Counted from the stretch's first letter, positions 1 to 11,813 are shown. The stretch is 64,000 nt of DNA from Scalesia atractyloides (GCA_947069175.1 CAMTDV010000023.1:92130240-92194239), one strand, 5' to 3'. Notes: generated by a model from the letters alone, not told the origin. Made by a program: numbers and translations.

Positions 1-2151
1 CTACCACCTGCCCAACTCATGGCCCCACCTTACTACCAGCCCAACTACCCCATGATGCAACCCATAAGAGCCTGTTTTAACTATGGTGACCCAAACCACT
101 TCAGAAATACTTGCCCACGCCTGGTGAACATCATCAATGCCAAAGCCCAAGCAAACCCGGTGAATCAAGCTAATCAAGCTCACCCACCTGCTAGAGGAAG
201 GGCTTTCAATATCAACGCCAACCAAGCAAGGGCTGACAACAATGTGGTCAACGGTACGTTTCTCGTAAATGGTAGTTATGCATCCATATTATTCGATACT
301 GGTGCGGATAAGAGTTTTGTATCTTTAGAATTCGAATCTATTCTCGACCTACCTCGTGTTAGACTGGCTGAATCGTTCACGTGGAAGTTGCTGACGGAGA
401 ACCCATTTCGTTAAATTCAATAATACGTGATTGTACCTTTACTCTAAATGATCATGATTTCCCGATTGATCTCATTCCTATGAAATTGGGAAGTTTCGAT
501 GTTATCATCGGTATGGAATGGCTCAGCCAGCATCACGCCGAAGTGGTGTGCCATGAAAAGTTCATTCGTATTCCTCTCGCCGACGATCAGACACTACGTA
601 TCTTCGGAGAAACTCCTTCGAAAGGGCTCAAATTGATGTCATGTCATATCTTCGCAAGGATTACGTCGCATTTCTAGCTCACATCGTCAAGAAGGAAGGC
701 AAGGAAAGGAAGCTCAAAGATATTCCAGTCGTGAAAGAATTTCCTCAAGTTTTTCCCGACGACGTTTCACGACTTCCTTCTATGAGAGAAGTTGAATTTC
801 GAATCGATCTTGTGCCTGGTGCTACACCAGTCGCGAAATCACCCTATAGGTTAGCCCCATCGGAGATGCAAGAGTTGGCTAGTCAGTTGCAAGAGCTGAC
901 TGACAAAGGATTCATACGTCCTCGCTCGTCGCCTTGGGGTTCACTTGTTCTTTTTATGAAGAAGAAAGATGGAACGTTTCGCATGTGCATTGATTATAGA
1001 GAACTCAACAAGTTGACTGTTAAGAATCGCTATCCCTTGCCTCGTATTGATGACCTTCTAGATCAACTTCAAGGTGCCACCTGTTTTTCAAAAATCGACC
1101 TTCGTTCTGGTTATCATCAGCTTAGGGTGCGCGAAGAAGATATTCCAAAAACTGCCTTTCGAACTCGTTATGGTCATTACGAGTTCATGGTTATGCCTTT
1201 CGGATTAACCACGCCCCCGCTGTCTTCATGGATTTGATGAATAGGGTATGCAAACCCTATCTCGACAGTTTCGTCATAGTCTTCATCGATGACATTCTTA
1301 TCTACTCCAAGTCAAAACCAATCATGAGCGACACCTTCGACTTATTCTTACACTCTTGAGGAATGTTACGCTAAGTTCTCAAATGTGAATTCTGGTTAAA
1401 AGAGGTACAATTTCTTGGTCATGTCGTTAATGACAAAGGGATTTATGTCGACCCTTCGAAAATCAAGGCAGTACAAGAATGGCAAGCGCCACGTACCCCT
1501 ACCGAAGTTAGGTCATTTCTTGGCTTGGCTGGTTATTATCGACGCTTCATTGCCAATTCTCTCGTATCCCGTTCCACTCACGACCTTGACTCACAAGGGA
1601 AAACCGTTTATTTGGGGACCTAAGCAGGAGGAGACTTTCCAAACTTTGAAGCAAAAGCTTTGTGATGCACCTATCCTTACACTCCCGTGAGGGTTGCGAT
1701 GACTTTGTGGTTTATTGCGAGGCGTCAGGGCAAGGGTTAGGCTGTGTTCTGATGCAAAGAGGAAAGGTGATAGCCTGTGCCTCTAGGCAACTCAAAGTGC
1801 ATGAGAAGAATTATACCACTCACAACCTAGAACTTGGAGCAGTCGTGTTCGCTCTAAAGATATGGAGACATTATCTATATGGTACCAAGTGTGAGATATA
1901 CACTGACCACAAGAGTCTCCAACCTATCTTCAATCAAAAAGAGTTGAACATGAGGCAACGACGATGGGTCAAACTCCTCAATGATTACGACTGTGAGATT
2001 CGATATCATTCTGGCAAGGCAAACGTTGTGGCCGATGCACTCAGTCGAAATGCTCTCAAATTATAACCGTCGAAAGGGTTATGCAAATTCCATTCAACAT
2101 CTATGCTCTCAAATTGTAACCGACATCAAAGATCGAATTCAGGCAGCTCAA
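1..2151 (+). pseudogene. E2 gag(3' end)-protease-RT-RNase H, broken
   Basis: The order is nucleocapsid zinc knuckle (about 70-115), aspartic protease (DTGAD near 298), reverse transcriptase (640-1400, FIDD near 1285-1296), RNase H (TDHKS near 1905) and the start of the integrase linker. The knuckle has lost its second cysteine (CFNY where the intact copy has CYNC). Frame breaks against the intact copy lie near 381 (1-nt loss), 645 (about 10 nt lost), 1210, 1312-1370 and 1690. This old polyprotein fragment cannot make a working protein. It continues at 22709 after the E1 insertion. Confidence 0.9.
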
Positions 2152-2160
2152 TGTAACATT

Positions 2161-3630
2161 CGTCTTCTATGTTCGCAAATTATAACTGACATTAAAGATC
2201 AAATTTGAGAAGCCCAACACGTTTCAATAACGGAAGAAGATGTATGAAAGGAGATGTCCTGTGGAGCTGAGCTAAAAATTGGAACTAAATCTGACGGTAT
2301 TCTGTACTACCTAGATCGTATCTGGATTCCTAACCACAACAATCTTCGTGAAATTCTTATGAATGAAGCTCACAAAACGCGATATTCTATACACCCAGGA
2401 GCCGATAAGATGTATCAAGACCGACGATACACCTATTGGTGGCCTGGAATGAAGAAGGATATTGCCGTTTTTGTTTCCAAGTTCCTTACATGTTCCAAGG
2501 TGAAGGCTGAACACCAAAGACCCTCAGACTTCTGGTCGAACCGGAAATACCTGTATGGAAGTGGGAAAACATAACCATGGATTTCATTACCGGGTTACCT
2601 CGACTTCTGGTGGGTATGACACTATATGGGTGATTATAGACCGACTTACAAAATCAGCTCACTTTATTCCTATCCGTGAAGATTTCAAGAACGAAAATCT
2701 TGCCCGTATTTATATCAACGAAATCGTAAGCCGACATGGGGTACCGTTAAGCATTATTTCTGATCGTGATGGTCGTTTCACTTCACGAACATGCAAGCAA
2801 TACAATCCGCTATGGGCACGCGATTAGATCTCAGTACCGCCTATCATCCTCAAACTGATGGACAGTCTGAGCGCACCATTCAAACTCTTGAAGATATGCT
2901 TCGAGCATGTGTCATAGACTTCAAGGGAAATTGGGACGCCCACCTACCATTAGTTGAATTTTCGTACAACAACAGCTATCATTCAAGCATCGGCATGGCA
3001 CCTTTTGAAGCCTTATATGGTCGTAAGTGCCGATCTCCTGTATGTTGGCACGAAATTGGGGAAGCTCAAATTACTGGTCCAGAATTGATCCAAGAAACCA
3101 CAGACAAGATCCATCAAATTCGAAACAATCTTCTAGCGGCTCAAAGTCATCAAAAGAGTTATGCAGATAAACGACGGAAGCCCTTAGAGTTTAACATTGG
3201 TGATCATGTACTTTTAAAAGTATCACCGTGGAAGGGAGTAGTTCGTTTTGGTCAAAAGGGCAAGCTAGCACCACGTTACGTAGGACCTTTCAAGATATTC
3301 GAAAGAGTAGGTCCTGTAGCATACAAGCTTGATCTACCAGAAGAACTCAACAGGATTCATCCCACATTCCACGTGTCGAACTTGAAGAAGTGCCTCGCTG
3401 ATGAAAACCTCCACATTCCTCTGGAAGATATTCAGATTGATGAATCTATGCATTTTATTGAAAGACCTGTAGAGATCATGGACTTCGGGGAAAAACGTCT
3501 GCGGCGAAGTCGCATTCCAATTGTTAGGGTACGCTGGGAGTCGAAACGGGGACCTGAGTTTACTTGGGAACGTGAAGACTCAATGCGTGTAAAAAACCCG
3601 CATCTTTTTCCTACTACTTCAACTACTTAA
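2161..3630 (+). pseudogene. E1 partial copy: integrase and chromodomain-like tail, broken
   Basis: This is colinear with 10339-11813. It begins abruptly in the RNase H/integrase linker because the 5' LTR, gag, protease, RT and most of RNase H were deleted. The zinc-binding HHCC region, the core and the C-terminal domain follow. Lesions are CGA to TGA stops near 2208 and 2244, 1-nt losses near 2529 and 2605, and a 1-nt loss near 2789 at the place where the other copies have a TAG stop. The last 279 codons (2791-3630) are open and nearly identical to 10995-11813. It ends in TAA before the polypurine tract at 3650. Confidence 0.88.
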
Positions 3631-3649
3631 ATTTCGGGATGAAATTCCT

Positions 3650-3664
3650 AAAAGTAGGGGATAC
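3650..3664 (+). promoter_or_regulatory. Polypurine tract of the E1 partial copy
   Basis: AAAAGTAGGGGATAC lies directly before the LTR start TGTAAC at 3665. In LTR retrotransposons this purine-rich stretch primes plus-strand DNA synthesis. Confidence 0.75.
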
Positions 3665-3847
3665 TGTAACATTTGTCAAAAACGGGTTTCCAAAACCCGC
3701 TCCGTTTTGTAATCGAATATCAACCTATAAAAGTCACGTTGAATATTTATGAGTATTTTGATTTAAAATGATACATAATTAATAAATAAACTAAACTATA
3801 AAAATTATATTTGATAAAAAGTTAAAACAAAATAAATAAAAAAGAAA

Positions 3848-3930
3848 TGCTGCTGCCGGGGCTCGAACCCGGGTCAGCCAGAACAACTCCAACGACTTAA
3901 CACACACTCACATCACCACTCCGCCACTTG
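3848..3930 (-). repeat. Antisense tRNA-like block in LTR1
   Basis: On the minus strand this reads as a class-II tRNA-like sequence: GGCGGAGTGGT in the A-box position, a long middle and a perfect T-arm (CCGGG, loop TTCGAGC, CCCGG) at about 3853-3872. It recurs in every long LTR of the window. I do not call it a functional tRNA gene, because the anticodon arm and acceptor stem are not convincing. Confidence 0.65.
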
Positions 3931-4770
3931 TTGTTTTCTGTTATCTCTAGGAAACAAATAACATTTATACACAAACTCGGTTAAACCGGTTGCGCCAACT
4001 GAGAAACTGAAATCGGCAATTCAATCGTCTAATCGTTTGATTAATCGCTCATTCACGTTTTATAACCGATGAACCGATGATTTTAATCAATTCAGAAGTG
4101 ATTGAACATAAATTTTCTTTATTATCGGTTTTTATAACTGAAATGAATCAAGTCCCAATTACTTCAACTCAATACCACTCTCGCGACTCAGAAACATCAT
4201 ACCAACATTTCATTTCACTTTCGTCACACTTTCAGTTCGTCAGAACGCTTAAATCAACTCGCCGGAATTTTCTGCAAAATTCGCCGGAAAACCGTATTCA
4301 TCCTCAAACGGTAAATCTTTCAATAAACATTGTAGTTCAACAATTGTTAGGCTATTTCTAACTTAAACCTTTCATTTGAAATCGAATTCAGGCACTGTAT
4401 TCAGCTAATTTCAGTTCGCCGAAAAAATTCTGAAATCTCTATATTCATCTGAGAATCGGTAAGGGCATTCAAACCCTCTGTTAACATTTGCTGATCACTT
4501 CAATTTCACGATTAGCTAATAAAAATAGTTAATTGTCTTGTTCAGTTAAAGAGCATGAAAAAAGAGCCGACGCAATTGCCGGAAATTCTGTGATATATCA
4601 TTCCTACGGTATGTTACTTCCAACATCGTTTCTGTCATTTCATTTTAACCTTAAGAATGTTTGATAATCGTAAAAACAAGAAACGGATCAGTGATTCAGT
4701 CGACGGAAATTTGAATGAAGAAGACGAAGTTAGTTAAGTTATAAGTTTAATTAAAATCAGTAATATGAAC

Positions 4771-5186
4771 GGGTTAGACACACAGTCCAGCGGTGGACTG
4801 TGTGCAAAACATATACGCATGTCCCGAGTTCGATCCCTGATACACGCACTCCTTATGTAATAAAATGCCTTTTTGTTTAAAAACTAAACCGGGTTAACTC
4901 AGTTAGTTGTTAAGTATAATAAAAACCGAGATAATAACCAGGTTAGACACACAGTCCAGCGGTGGACTGTGTGCAACACTAAGTCACACGTCGCGAGTTT
5001 GAAACCCGTCACTGGCACCGGTTCGTTGAATTAAAATGTTTTTGAAATTAAAAGAATTTTGGTTAAACCGAATTAGTATATAAATATAATTAAAAACAAG
5101 ATTATTTCGGGTTAGACACGTAGCTCAGTTGGTAGAGCTGCGTGCACGCGTACGGGAGGTCTCGGGTTCGAGCCTCACCCAGCGTA
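4771..5186 (+). repeat. Three tRNA-like modules in LTR1
   Basis: The modules are 4771-4849, 4941-5019 and 5110-5186, spaced about 170 bp. Each begins GGTTAGACAC, then has a hairpin in the D-arm position, then a B-box-like GTTCGANNCC about 45 nt on (degenerate in module 2). Module 3 has an A-box match TAGCTCAGTTGG (5121-5132) and a B-box match GGTTCGAGCC (5165-5174). Modules 1 and 2 have an 11-bp perfect hairpin, CACACAGTCCA with TGGACTGTGTG around a GCGG loop. The spacers share an AAGTATAATTAAAA-like lead. Confidence 0.72.
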
Positions 5187-6332
5187 AACTATTTCGCTGA
5201 CCGAACCGGTCAACAAGTCAACAGGTCAACGGTCAACGCGAAATAAACAATTTTTTTTATATTTTTATTTATTTAATTTAATTTAAAAATCAATTAAAAA
5301 TACTTAAAAATAACATTTTTAAAGATAGAAAATAGCCTTAAACTCACAAAAATATATGTAAAAATTTCATTAAAATCCTTAACAAAATCCACTCATTTAA
5401 TATATTTTTCCGTTATTATTTAGGTTAGTATTTCTCGTTGTTCCGCTCATCTAATTCGTGCGCATCTCACCATCTCCAATCCAACGCACCCAATGTGAGT
5501 GAATCTTTACAAATTCCCCGTTTTAATCACGTTTTGGGGTGTATCATGTGTCTTGTTATATATATTATAATTAAACCATTGTGCATACATCATATCATGA
5601 ACATGTGTATTCAGTTTGTTTCTGTTGTGTAGTTATTGTTGGATGCAATTTATTATTTTCAGTACATGCAATTTCATAGGCCACCGCTCCACATTACATT
5701 ATGAGCGTTGAGCATGTTCCCCATTTCATTATGAGGTTGAACCTGGCGTGCCCACATACGATCGGCTCCGTTTGATTGAGCCTTGATCGCACAGACATTT
5801 TCATTTTCAGTACATGCAATACGATCGGCTCCGTTTGATTGAGCCTTGATCGCACAGTTTCATTTATGTTATTTATCGTATGATGTTGGTATGTTCATGT
5901 ATGCTGTCATACGTTATTGTATGTTATAGTTGTGACTGCTATTTGCCACTGCTTGATTATTTACATTTGCTCATTTATGATTATGCACAATTTTTCATTG
6001 ATAAACTAACAAGTAATTCATTAATAAATGTTTATCTAATAAGGTTTACTCGCCAACTTATGTTGACCCAAAAACCCCCATTTTTACATATGATACAGGT
6101 GAACCAGCAGCAGCTAGGAACACATAGGATTGGACTAGAAGAATAAAATGATTTAGAGTTGGGATTGTTATGTTTGGTTTATTTTCTTTGTATTGTATGA
6201 ACATGTTTGGATATTTGGAAATGTAACTTTGACTTTATTAAATATGAAACATATTAGTAAATGTCATGAGCTTTGGTGATAACCCAATTATGCCCCGACT
6301 CTTATTCCGGTGCGGGTCGGGGTGTGACAGAT

Positions 6333-6345
6333 TGGTATCAGAGCC
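6333..6345 (+). promoter_or_regulatory. Primer binding site (initiator Met tRNA), E1 copy 1
   Basis: TGGTATCAGAGCC lies 3 nt after the LTR end and is complementary to the 3' end of plant initiator-methionine tRNA, the usual primer of Ty3/gypsy chromoviruses. Confidence 0.9.
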
Positions 6346-7139
6346 ATGACTATAGGGATATAGGATAGGTTATTAGACCCTTAGAGCCTATACTATAGTT
6401 GATTAGAAATTTATAAGATTTTTGTGTGTTACATGCCAAATTTCATGATGTTTATATGTTTTATGTTAAATGTTACATTCAATATTATGCAAGCATGTTC
6501 ATAAGTATGTATTATCATATAATGCTTATCATGAATCATATACTCATAACATATCACATCCATGAAAGCACACACCACATCATGATTGCTTTTACAATGA
6601 TTTTTGTGTTTTCAAATCTCATCAAAGTGAGTTCTCATGACGGGCATGTAGTAACTGGAAGGGTACCAGTACCGGTAGTCGGAACGTCCTGTCTAGGCTG
6701 GCATTCGTATAAATCCAAAATAAAGGACCAGTTTGCCTACCTGGGGACTAACGATGAGAGTACGAAGTACCTATTAGGCCAAAGCATGCTATACCAAACG
6801 TCGTGTGAGCTAACCCCACTTTGAGTTGTCATTGTGTCTACACCTAGTCACGTTCCGACCAAACATCTCATGAACATATTTTGTGGTTTGCATTCGGGTG
6901 ATGCGAGTGTTAAATTGCCAATACTAATGTGAATCCTACCAAGCCAATAGCCATGGGGGCCCACATGACTATATAGGTGAAGGTATGGGAGACATTTGAG
7001 GCCCAACATGAGCAAACCCAAGACATCCTATGGATGTAGTTGCATTATTGATATTTATGTTATTTTCATTTTCTTAAAGACACATGACACCTAAAAAGAC
7101 ACCATAAACTCACAATCTTCTCATTTTATGATCCTGTAG
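6346..7139 (+). promoter_or_regulatory. Conserved untranslated leader, E1 copy 1
   Basis: This is 794 nt between the primer site and the gag start. It opens with an inverted repeat (ACTATAG near 6350, CTATAGT near 6393). Positions 6331-6398 are identical to 50507-50574 in E4. A second block, about 6627-6800, is also conserved in E4 (50791-50965) and E3 (28976-29113). A small hairpin ATCC-TAT-GGAT (about 7026-7036) is shared as well. Such leaders usually carry dimerisation and packaging signals; that role is inferred. An open frame across 6426-6824 exists but does not look like protein-coding sequence. Confidence 0.6.
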
Positions 7140-10100
7140 ATGTCGTCTAGACAGCAACGAAGGGGTAAAAGATCAGGAAGGTCTCAGGAACGCTTGGCCA
7201 CACAGATCGCGAAACAAATGGCCACGATACTGCCTGACATTGTGGTCCAAGTACAACAAGCCCTCGCTACAAATCCTACTAACCCTCCCCAACAACATGA
7301 CCAGAACATCGACAACCCTCCTACCAGCAAGTGCTCTTACAAACATTTCAAATCTTGTGATCCTCCTAAATTTGAGGGGACCGAAGGTGTCACTGCTCTC
7401 TTACATTGGTTCGAGGAGATGGAAAACACCTTTCTCAACTGCGATTGTCCTGAGGATCGCAAGGTTCGATACGCTATCGGGAGACTATTTGGAGTAGCTC
7501 TCACTTGGTGGAATACTGAGAAAGGGAAGAGGGGAACGGAAGATGCAATGGCCTTAACTTGGGAGGAGTTAAGGGAAATCATGACTAGGCGTTTCTGTCC
7601 TAGGAGTGAAATTAAAAAGTTGGAGGATGAATTTCATGCTCTAAAGCAGAAGGAGGGAGACCATACCACTTATAACAAGAGGTTCTTGGAGTTGAACCAA
7701 ATGTTTCCAAATTTATTCACCCCAACTTATCGTCTGATTGAGCATTATATTCGAGGACTTCCCTCGAAAATTCAAGATTCAGTCCTCAGCACTTCACCGG
7801 TAACACTTGAAGCTGCTATGGAGCTAGCAACTGAACTGACCGAGAACCGAATTCGCAACGAGAAGTTCAAAGAAGAGAAAAAGAAAGCCCCTGTTGAGGG
7901 TCAAACTTCAAACCATCCTATCTCTTCCTCTAAGTTTGCTAACAAGAGGAAGCGCAACACCAGAAATTTCGCTGTCACTCAAGCCAACTCCCCTATCCCT
8001 GCTGCACCCATTACCCAGGTTGCTCCTTCACCCGCACCATACAGAAGACCTTACACTGGCCCGTTACCAAAATGTAACCGTTGCCAATATGACCATTCCC
8101 CTGATCATCCCTGCCAATATTGCACCGGCTGCGGTCGCGCGGGTCATACTGTTCAAACCTGCCGCATGCCTCAACGAACGAACCGCCACCAACCTTTAAC
8201 CCAAACCCACCAACAAATAATGGGCCAAGCCCAACAACCCCTACTATTACCACCCACCCAACATTTAGCCCAAACATATTACCAGCCCAATTATCCTATG
8301 GGTCAACCTATGCGGGCTTGCTACAATTGCAGAGACCCGAGCCATTTCAGAAACACTTGTCCAAGGTTGGTAAACATTATTCATGCTCAGGCTCAAGCCA
8401 ACCCAGTGAATCAAGCGAACCAAGCTCCTCCACCTGCAAGAGGAAGAGTTTTCAATATTAACGCGAATCAGGCTAGAGCTGACGGCAATGTGGTTAACGG
8501 TACGTTCCTTATAAATGGTAGATATGCATCTATGTTATTTGATACTGGTGCGGATAGAAGCTTTGTGTCTTTCGAATTTGAACCTATCTTAAGCAAAAAT
8601 CGGGATAAGCTCACGGAATCCATAACGGTAGAAGTTGCGGACGGGAAACCAGTTTCATTAAACTCTATTATACACAACTGTACACTCACCTTAAACGACC
8701 ACGATTTCTCAGTCGACCTTATTCCTATGAAGCTGGGAAGTTTTGATATCATAATCGGTATGGATTGTCTCAGTCAATATCAGGCAGAAGTTGTATGTCG
8801 TGAAAAATTTATTCGTATTCCTCTTTCAAACGGCCAGACTCTTCGAATCATTGGAGAAACCTCGTCGAAAGGGCTCAGCTTAATGTCTTGTCTTCAAGCT
8901 CAAAAATATCTTCGCAAGAATTATGTCGCGTTTTTAGCTCATATCATCAAAAAGGGAACCATGGAGAAGAAACTTGAAGACATTCCAATAGTAAAAGACT
9001 TCCCGCAAGTTTTTCCTGACGACATTTCAGGACTTCCTCTAGTTAGAGACGTCGAATTCCGTATTGATCTTATACCTGGTGCTACACCAGTTGCAAAGTC
9101 TCCTTATAGGTTAGCCCCCTCTGAAATGCAAGAGCTAGCCAGTCAATTACAAGAGTTGACTGACAAGGGATTCATACGTCCTAGCTCGTCGCCTTGGGGT
9201 GCACCTGTCCTTTTTGTAAAGAAGAAAGATGGATCGTTTCGTATGTGCATCGACTACAGAGAGCTCAACAAGTTAACAATCAAGAATCGCTATCCTTTAC
9301 CTCGCATTGATGATCTTCTTGACCAACTACAAGGTGCCAGCTGCTTTTCAAAAATCGACCTTCGATCTGGCTATCATCAACTTAGAGTGCATGAAGAAGA
9401 CGTCCCTAAGACTGCTTTTCGAACTCGTTATGGCCACTATGAATTCATGGTTATGCCATTTGGTTTAACCAACGCACCAGCTGTCTTCATGGACCTAATG
9501 AACAGAGTCTGCAAACCTTATCTTGATCGATTTGTTATAGTCTTCATCGACGATATTCTTATTTATTCAAAATCTAAATCTGATCATGAGCGTCATCTTC
9601 GACTCATCCTTGCACTTCTAGAAAAGGAAAAGCTTTATGCCAAATTCTCCAAATGTGAATTCTGGTTAAAAGAGGTGCAATTCCTCGGGCATGTAGTTAA
9701 TGACAATGGAATACATGTCGACCCTTCAAAGATCAAAGCGGTTCAAGAATGGCAAGCTCCACGTACACCAACTGAAGTAAGATCTTTTCTTGGTCTAGCT
9801 GGCTATTATCGTCGGTTCATTTCAAACTTCTCTCACATTGCTGTACCACTCACGGCTTTAACTCATAAGGGAAAACCTTTCATATGGGGACCCAAGCAAG
9901 AAGAAGCCTTTCAAACTCTTAAACAAAAACTTTGTGATGCACCAATCCTCACTCTTCCTGAAGGTTGTGATGATTTTGTAGTCTATTGCGACGCGTCAGG
10001 GCAAGGATTAGGCTGCGTTCTAATGCAAAGAGGAAAAGTCATAGCTTATGCTTCGAGACAACTCCAGACACATGAAAAGAACTACACCACTCATGACCTA

Positions 10101-11813
10101 GAACTTGGAGCCGTTGTGTTCGCTCTTAAGGTATGGAGACATTATCTCTATGGTACTAAGTGTGAAATATACACTGACCACAAGAGTCTTCAACATATCT
10201 TCAATCAAAAGGAGTTAAACATGAGGCAACGAAAATGGGTCGAACTTCTAAATGACTACGACTGTGAAATTAGATACCACCCTGGTAAAGCAAATGTGGT
10301 GGCTGATGCACTTAGTCGAAAGGGATATGCGAACTCCATTCGTCTTCTATGTTCGCAAATTATAACTGACATTAAAGATCAAATTCGAGAAGCCCAACAC
10401 GTTTCAATAACGGAAGAAGATGTACGAAAGGAGATGTCCTGTGGAGCTGAGCTAAAAATTGGAACTAAATCTGACGGTATTCTGTACTACCTAGATCGTA
10501 TCTGGATTCCTAACCACAACAATCTTCGTGAAATTCTTATGAATGAAGCTCACAAAACGCGATATTCTATACACCCAGGAGCCGATAAGATGTATCAAGA
10601 CCGACGATACACCTATTGGTGGCCTGGAATGAAGAAGGATATTGCCGTTTTTGTTTCCAAGTGCCTTACATGTTCCAAGGTGAAGGCTGAACAACAAAGA
10701 CCCTCAGGACTTCTGGTCCAACCGGAAATACCTGTATGGAAGTGGGAAAACATAACCATGGATTTCATTACCGGGTTACCTCGCACTTCTGCTGGGTATG
10801 ACACTATATGGGTGATTATAGACCGACTTACAAAATCAGCTCACTTTATTCCTATCCGTGAAGATTTCAAGAACGAAAATCTTGCCCGTATTTATATCAA
10901 CGAAATCGTAAGCCGACATGGGGTACCGTTAAGCATTATTTCTGATCGTGATGGTCGTTTCACTTCACGAACATAGCAAGCAATACAATCCGCTATGGGC
11001 ACGCGATTAGATCTCAGTACCGCCTATCATCCTCAAACTGATGGACAGTCTGAGCGCACCATTCAAACTCTTGAAGATATGCTTCGAGCATGTGTCATAG
11101 ACTTCAAGGGAAATTGGGACGCCCACCTACCATTAGTTGAATTTTCGTACAACAACAGCTATCATTCAAGCATCGGCATGGCACCTTTTGAAGCCTTATA
11201 TGGTCGTAAGTGCCGATCTCCTGTATGTTGGCACGAAATTGGGGAAGCTCAAATTACTGGTCCAGAATTGATCCAAGAAACCACAGACAAGATCCATCAA
11301 ATTCGAAACAATCTTCTAGCGGCTCAAAGTCATCAAAAGAGTTATGCAGATAAACGACGGAAGCCCTTAGAGTTTAACATTGGTGATCATGTACTTTTAA
11401 AAGTATCACCGTGGAAGGGAGTAGTTCGTTTTGGTCAAAAGGGCAAGCTAGCACCACGTTACGTAGGACCTTTCAAGATATTCGAAAGAGTAGGTCCTGT
11501 AGCATACAAGCTTGATCTACCAGAAGAACTCAACAGGATTCATCCCACATTCCACGTGTCGAACTTGAAGAAGTGCCTCGCTGATGAAAACCTCCACATT
11601 CCTCTGGAAGATATTCAGATTGATGAATCTATGCATTTTATTGAAAGACCTGTAGAGATCATGGACTTCGGGGAAAAACGTCTGCGGCGAAGTCGCATTC
11701 CAATTGTTAGGGTACGCTGGGAGTCGAAACGGGGACCTGAGTTTACTTGGGAACGTGAAGACTCAATGCGTGTAAAAAACCCGCATCTTTTTCCTACTAC
11801 TTCAACTACTTAA
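7140..11813 (+). pseudogene. E1 copy 1 gag-pol polyprotein, single in-frame stop in integrase
   Basis: One frame of 1558 codons carries the full Ty3/gypsy order. Gag capsid domain is about residues 63-222, followed by cysteine-rich knuckles (about 325 and 395, the latter CX2CX4HX4C), protease (DTGAD near residue 468), RT (FIDD, Asp near 804), RNase H (DASGQG, TDHKS), integrase zinc region (HX..HX..CLTC, nt 10555-10680), integrase core and a chromodomain-like tail (GPEFTWERE). The only lesion is TAG at 10974-10976, where older E2 has TGG (near 23288). It lies after the second catalytic Asp and before the Glu of the DDE triad, so no complete integrase is made. Reading resumes in frame to TAA at 11813. 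The ATG follows the leader at CTGTAG|ATGTCG. Confidence 0.93.

Larger units (their letters stand above)
3665..6329 (+). repeat. E1 LTR1 (2665 bp)
   Basis: It starts TGTAAC and ends GTGTGACA, with the iMet primer site beginning 4 nt later. I saw only three differences from LTR2: one A lost near 3770 in LTR2, A/C near 4563, T/C near 6048. In order it holds an antisense tRNA-like block, CGCCGGAA-rich sequence, three sense tRNA-like modules, GTCAAC repeats, a GTGAGT donor-like site (5495), two copies of a GATCGGCTCC hairpin (5759, 5822), an acceptor-like ATACAG|GTGAAC (6098) and AATAAA near 6141. Confidence 0.95.

Noticed and set aside
5110..5186. A genuine tRNA gene in the LTR
   Set aside because: A- and B-box matches are good, but the T stem, anticodon arm and acceptor stem do not pair properly and no discriminator or terminator is clear. 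Called tRNA-like only.
6426..6824. 132-codon open frame in the E1 leader (repeated at 14608; related frame at 50629-50988 in E4)
   Set aside because: The frame is shared, but the two E1 copies are near-identical duplicates. Most differences between E1 and E4 change the residue (about nine of the dozen I compared), and E3 has a frame-shifting base. Conservation looks like RNA leader, not protein.
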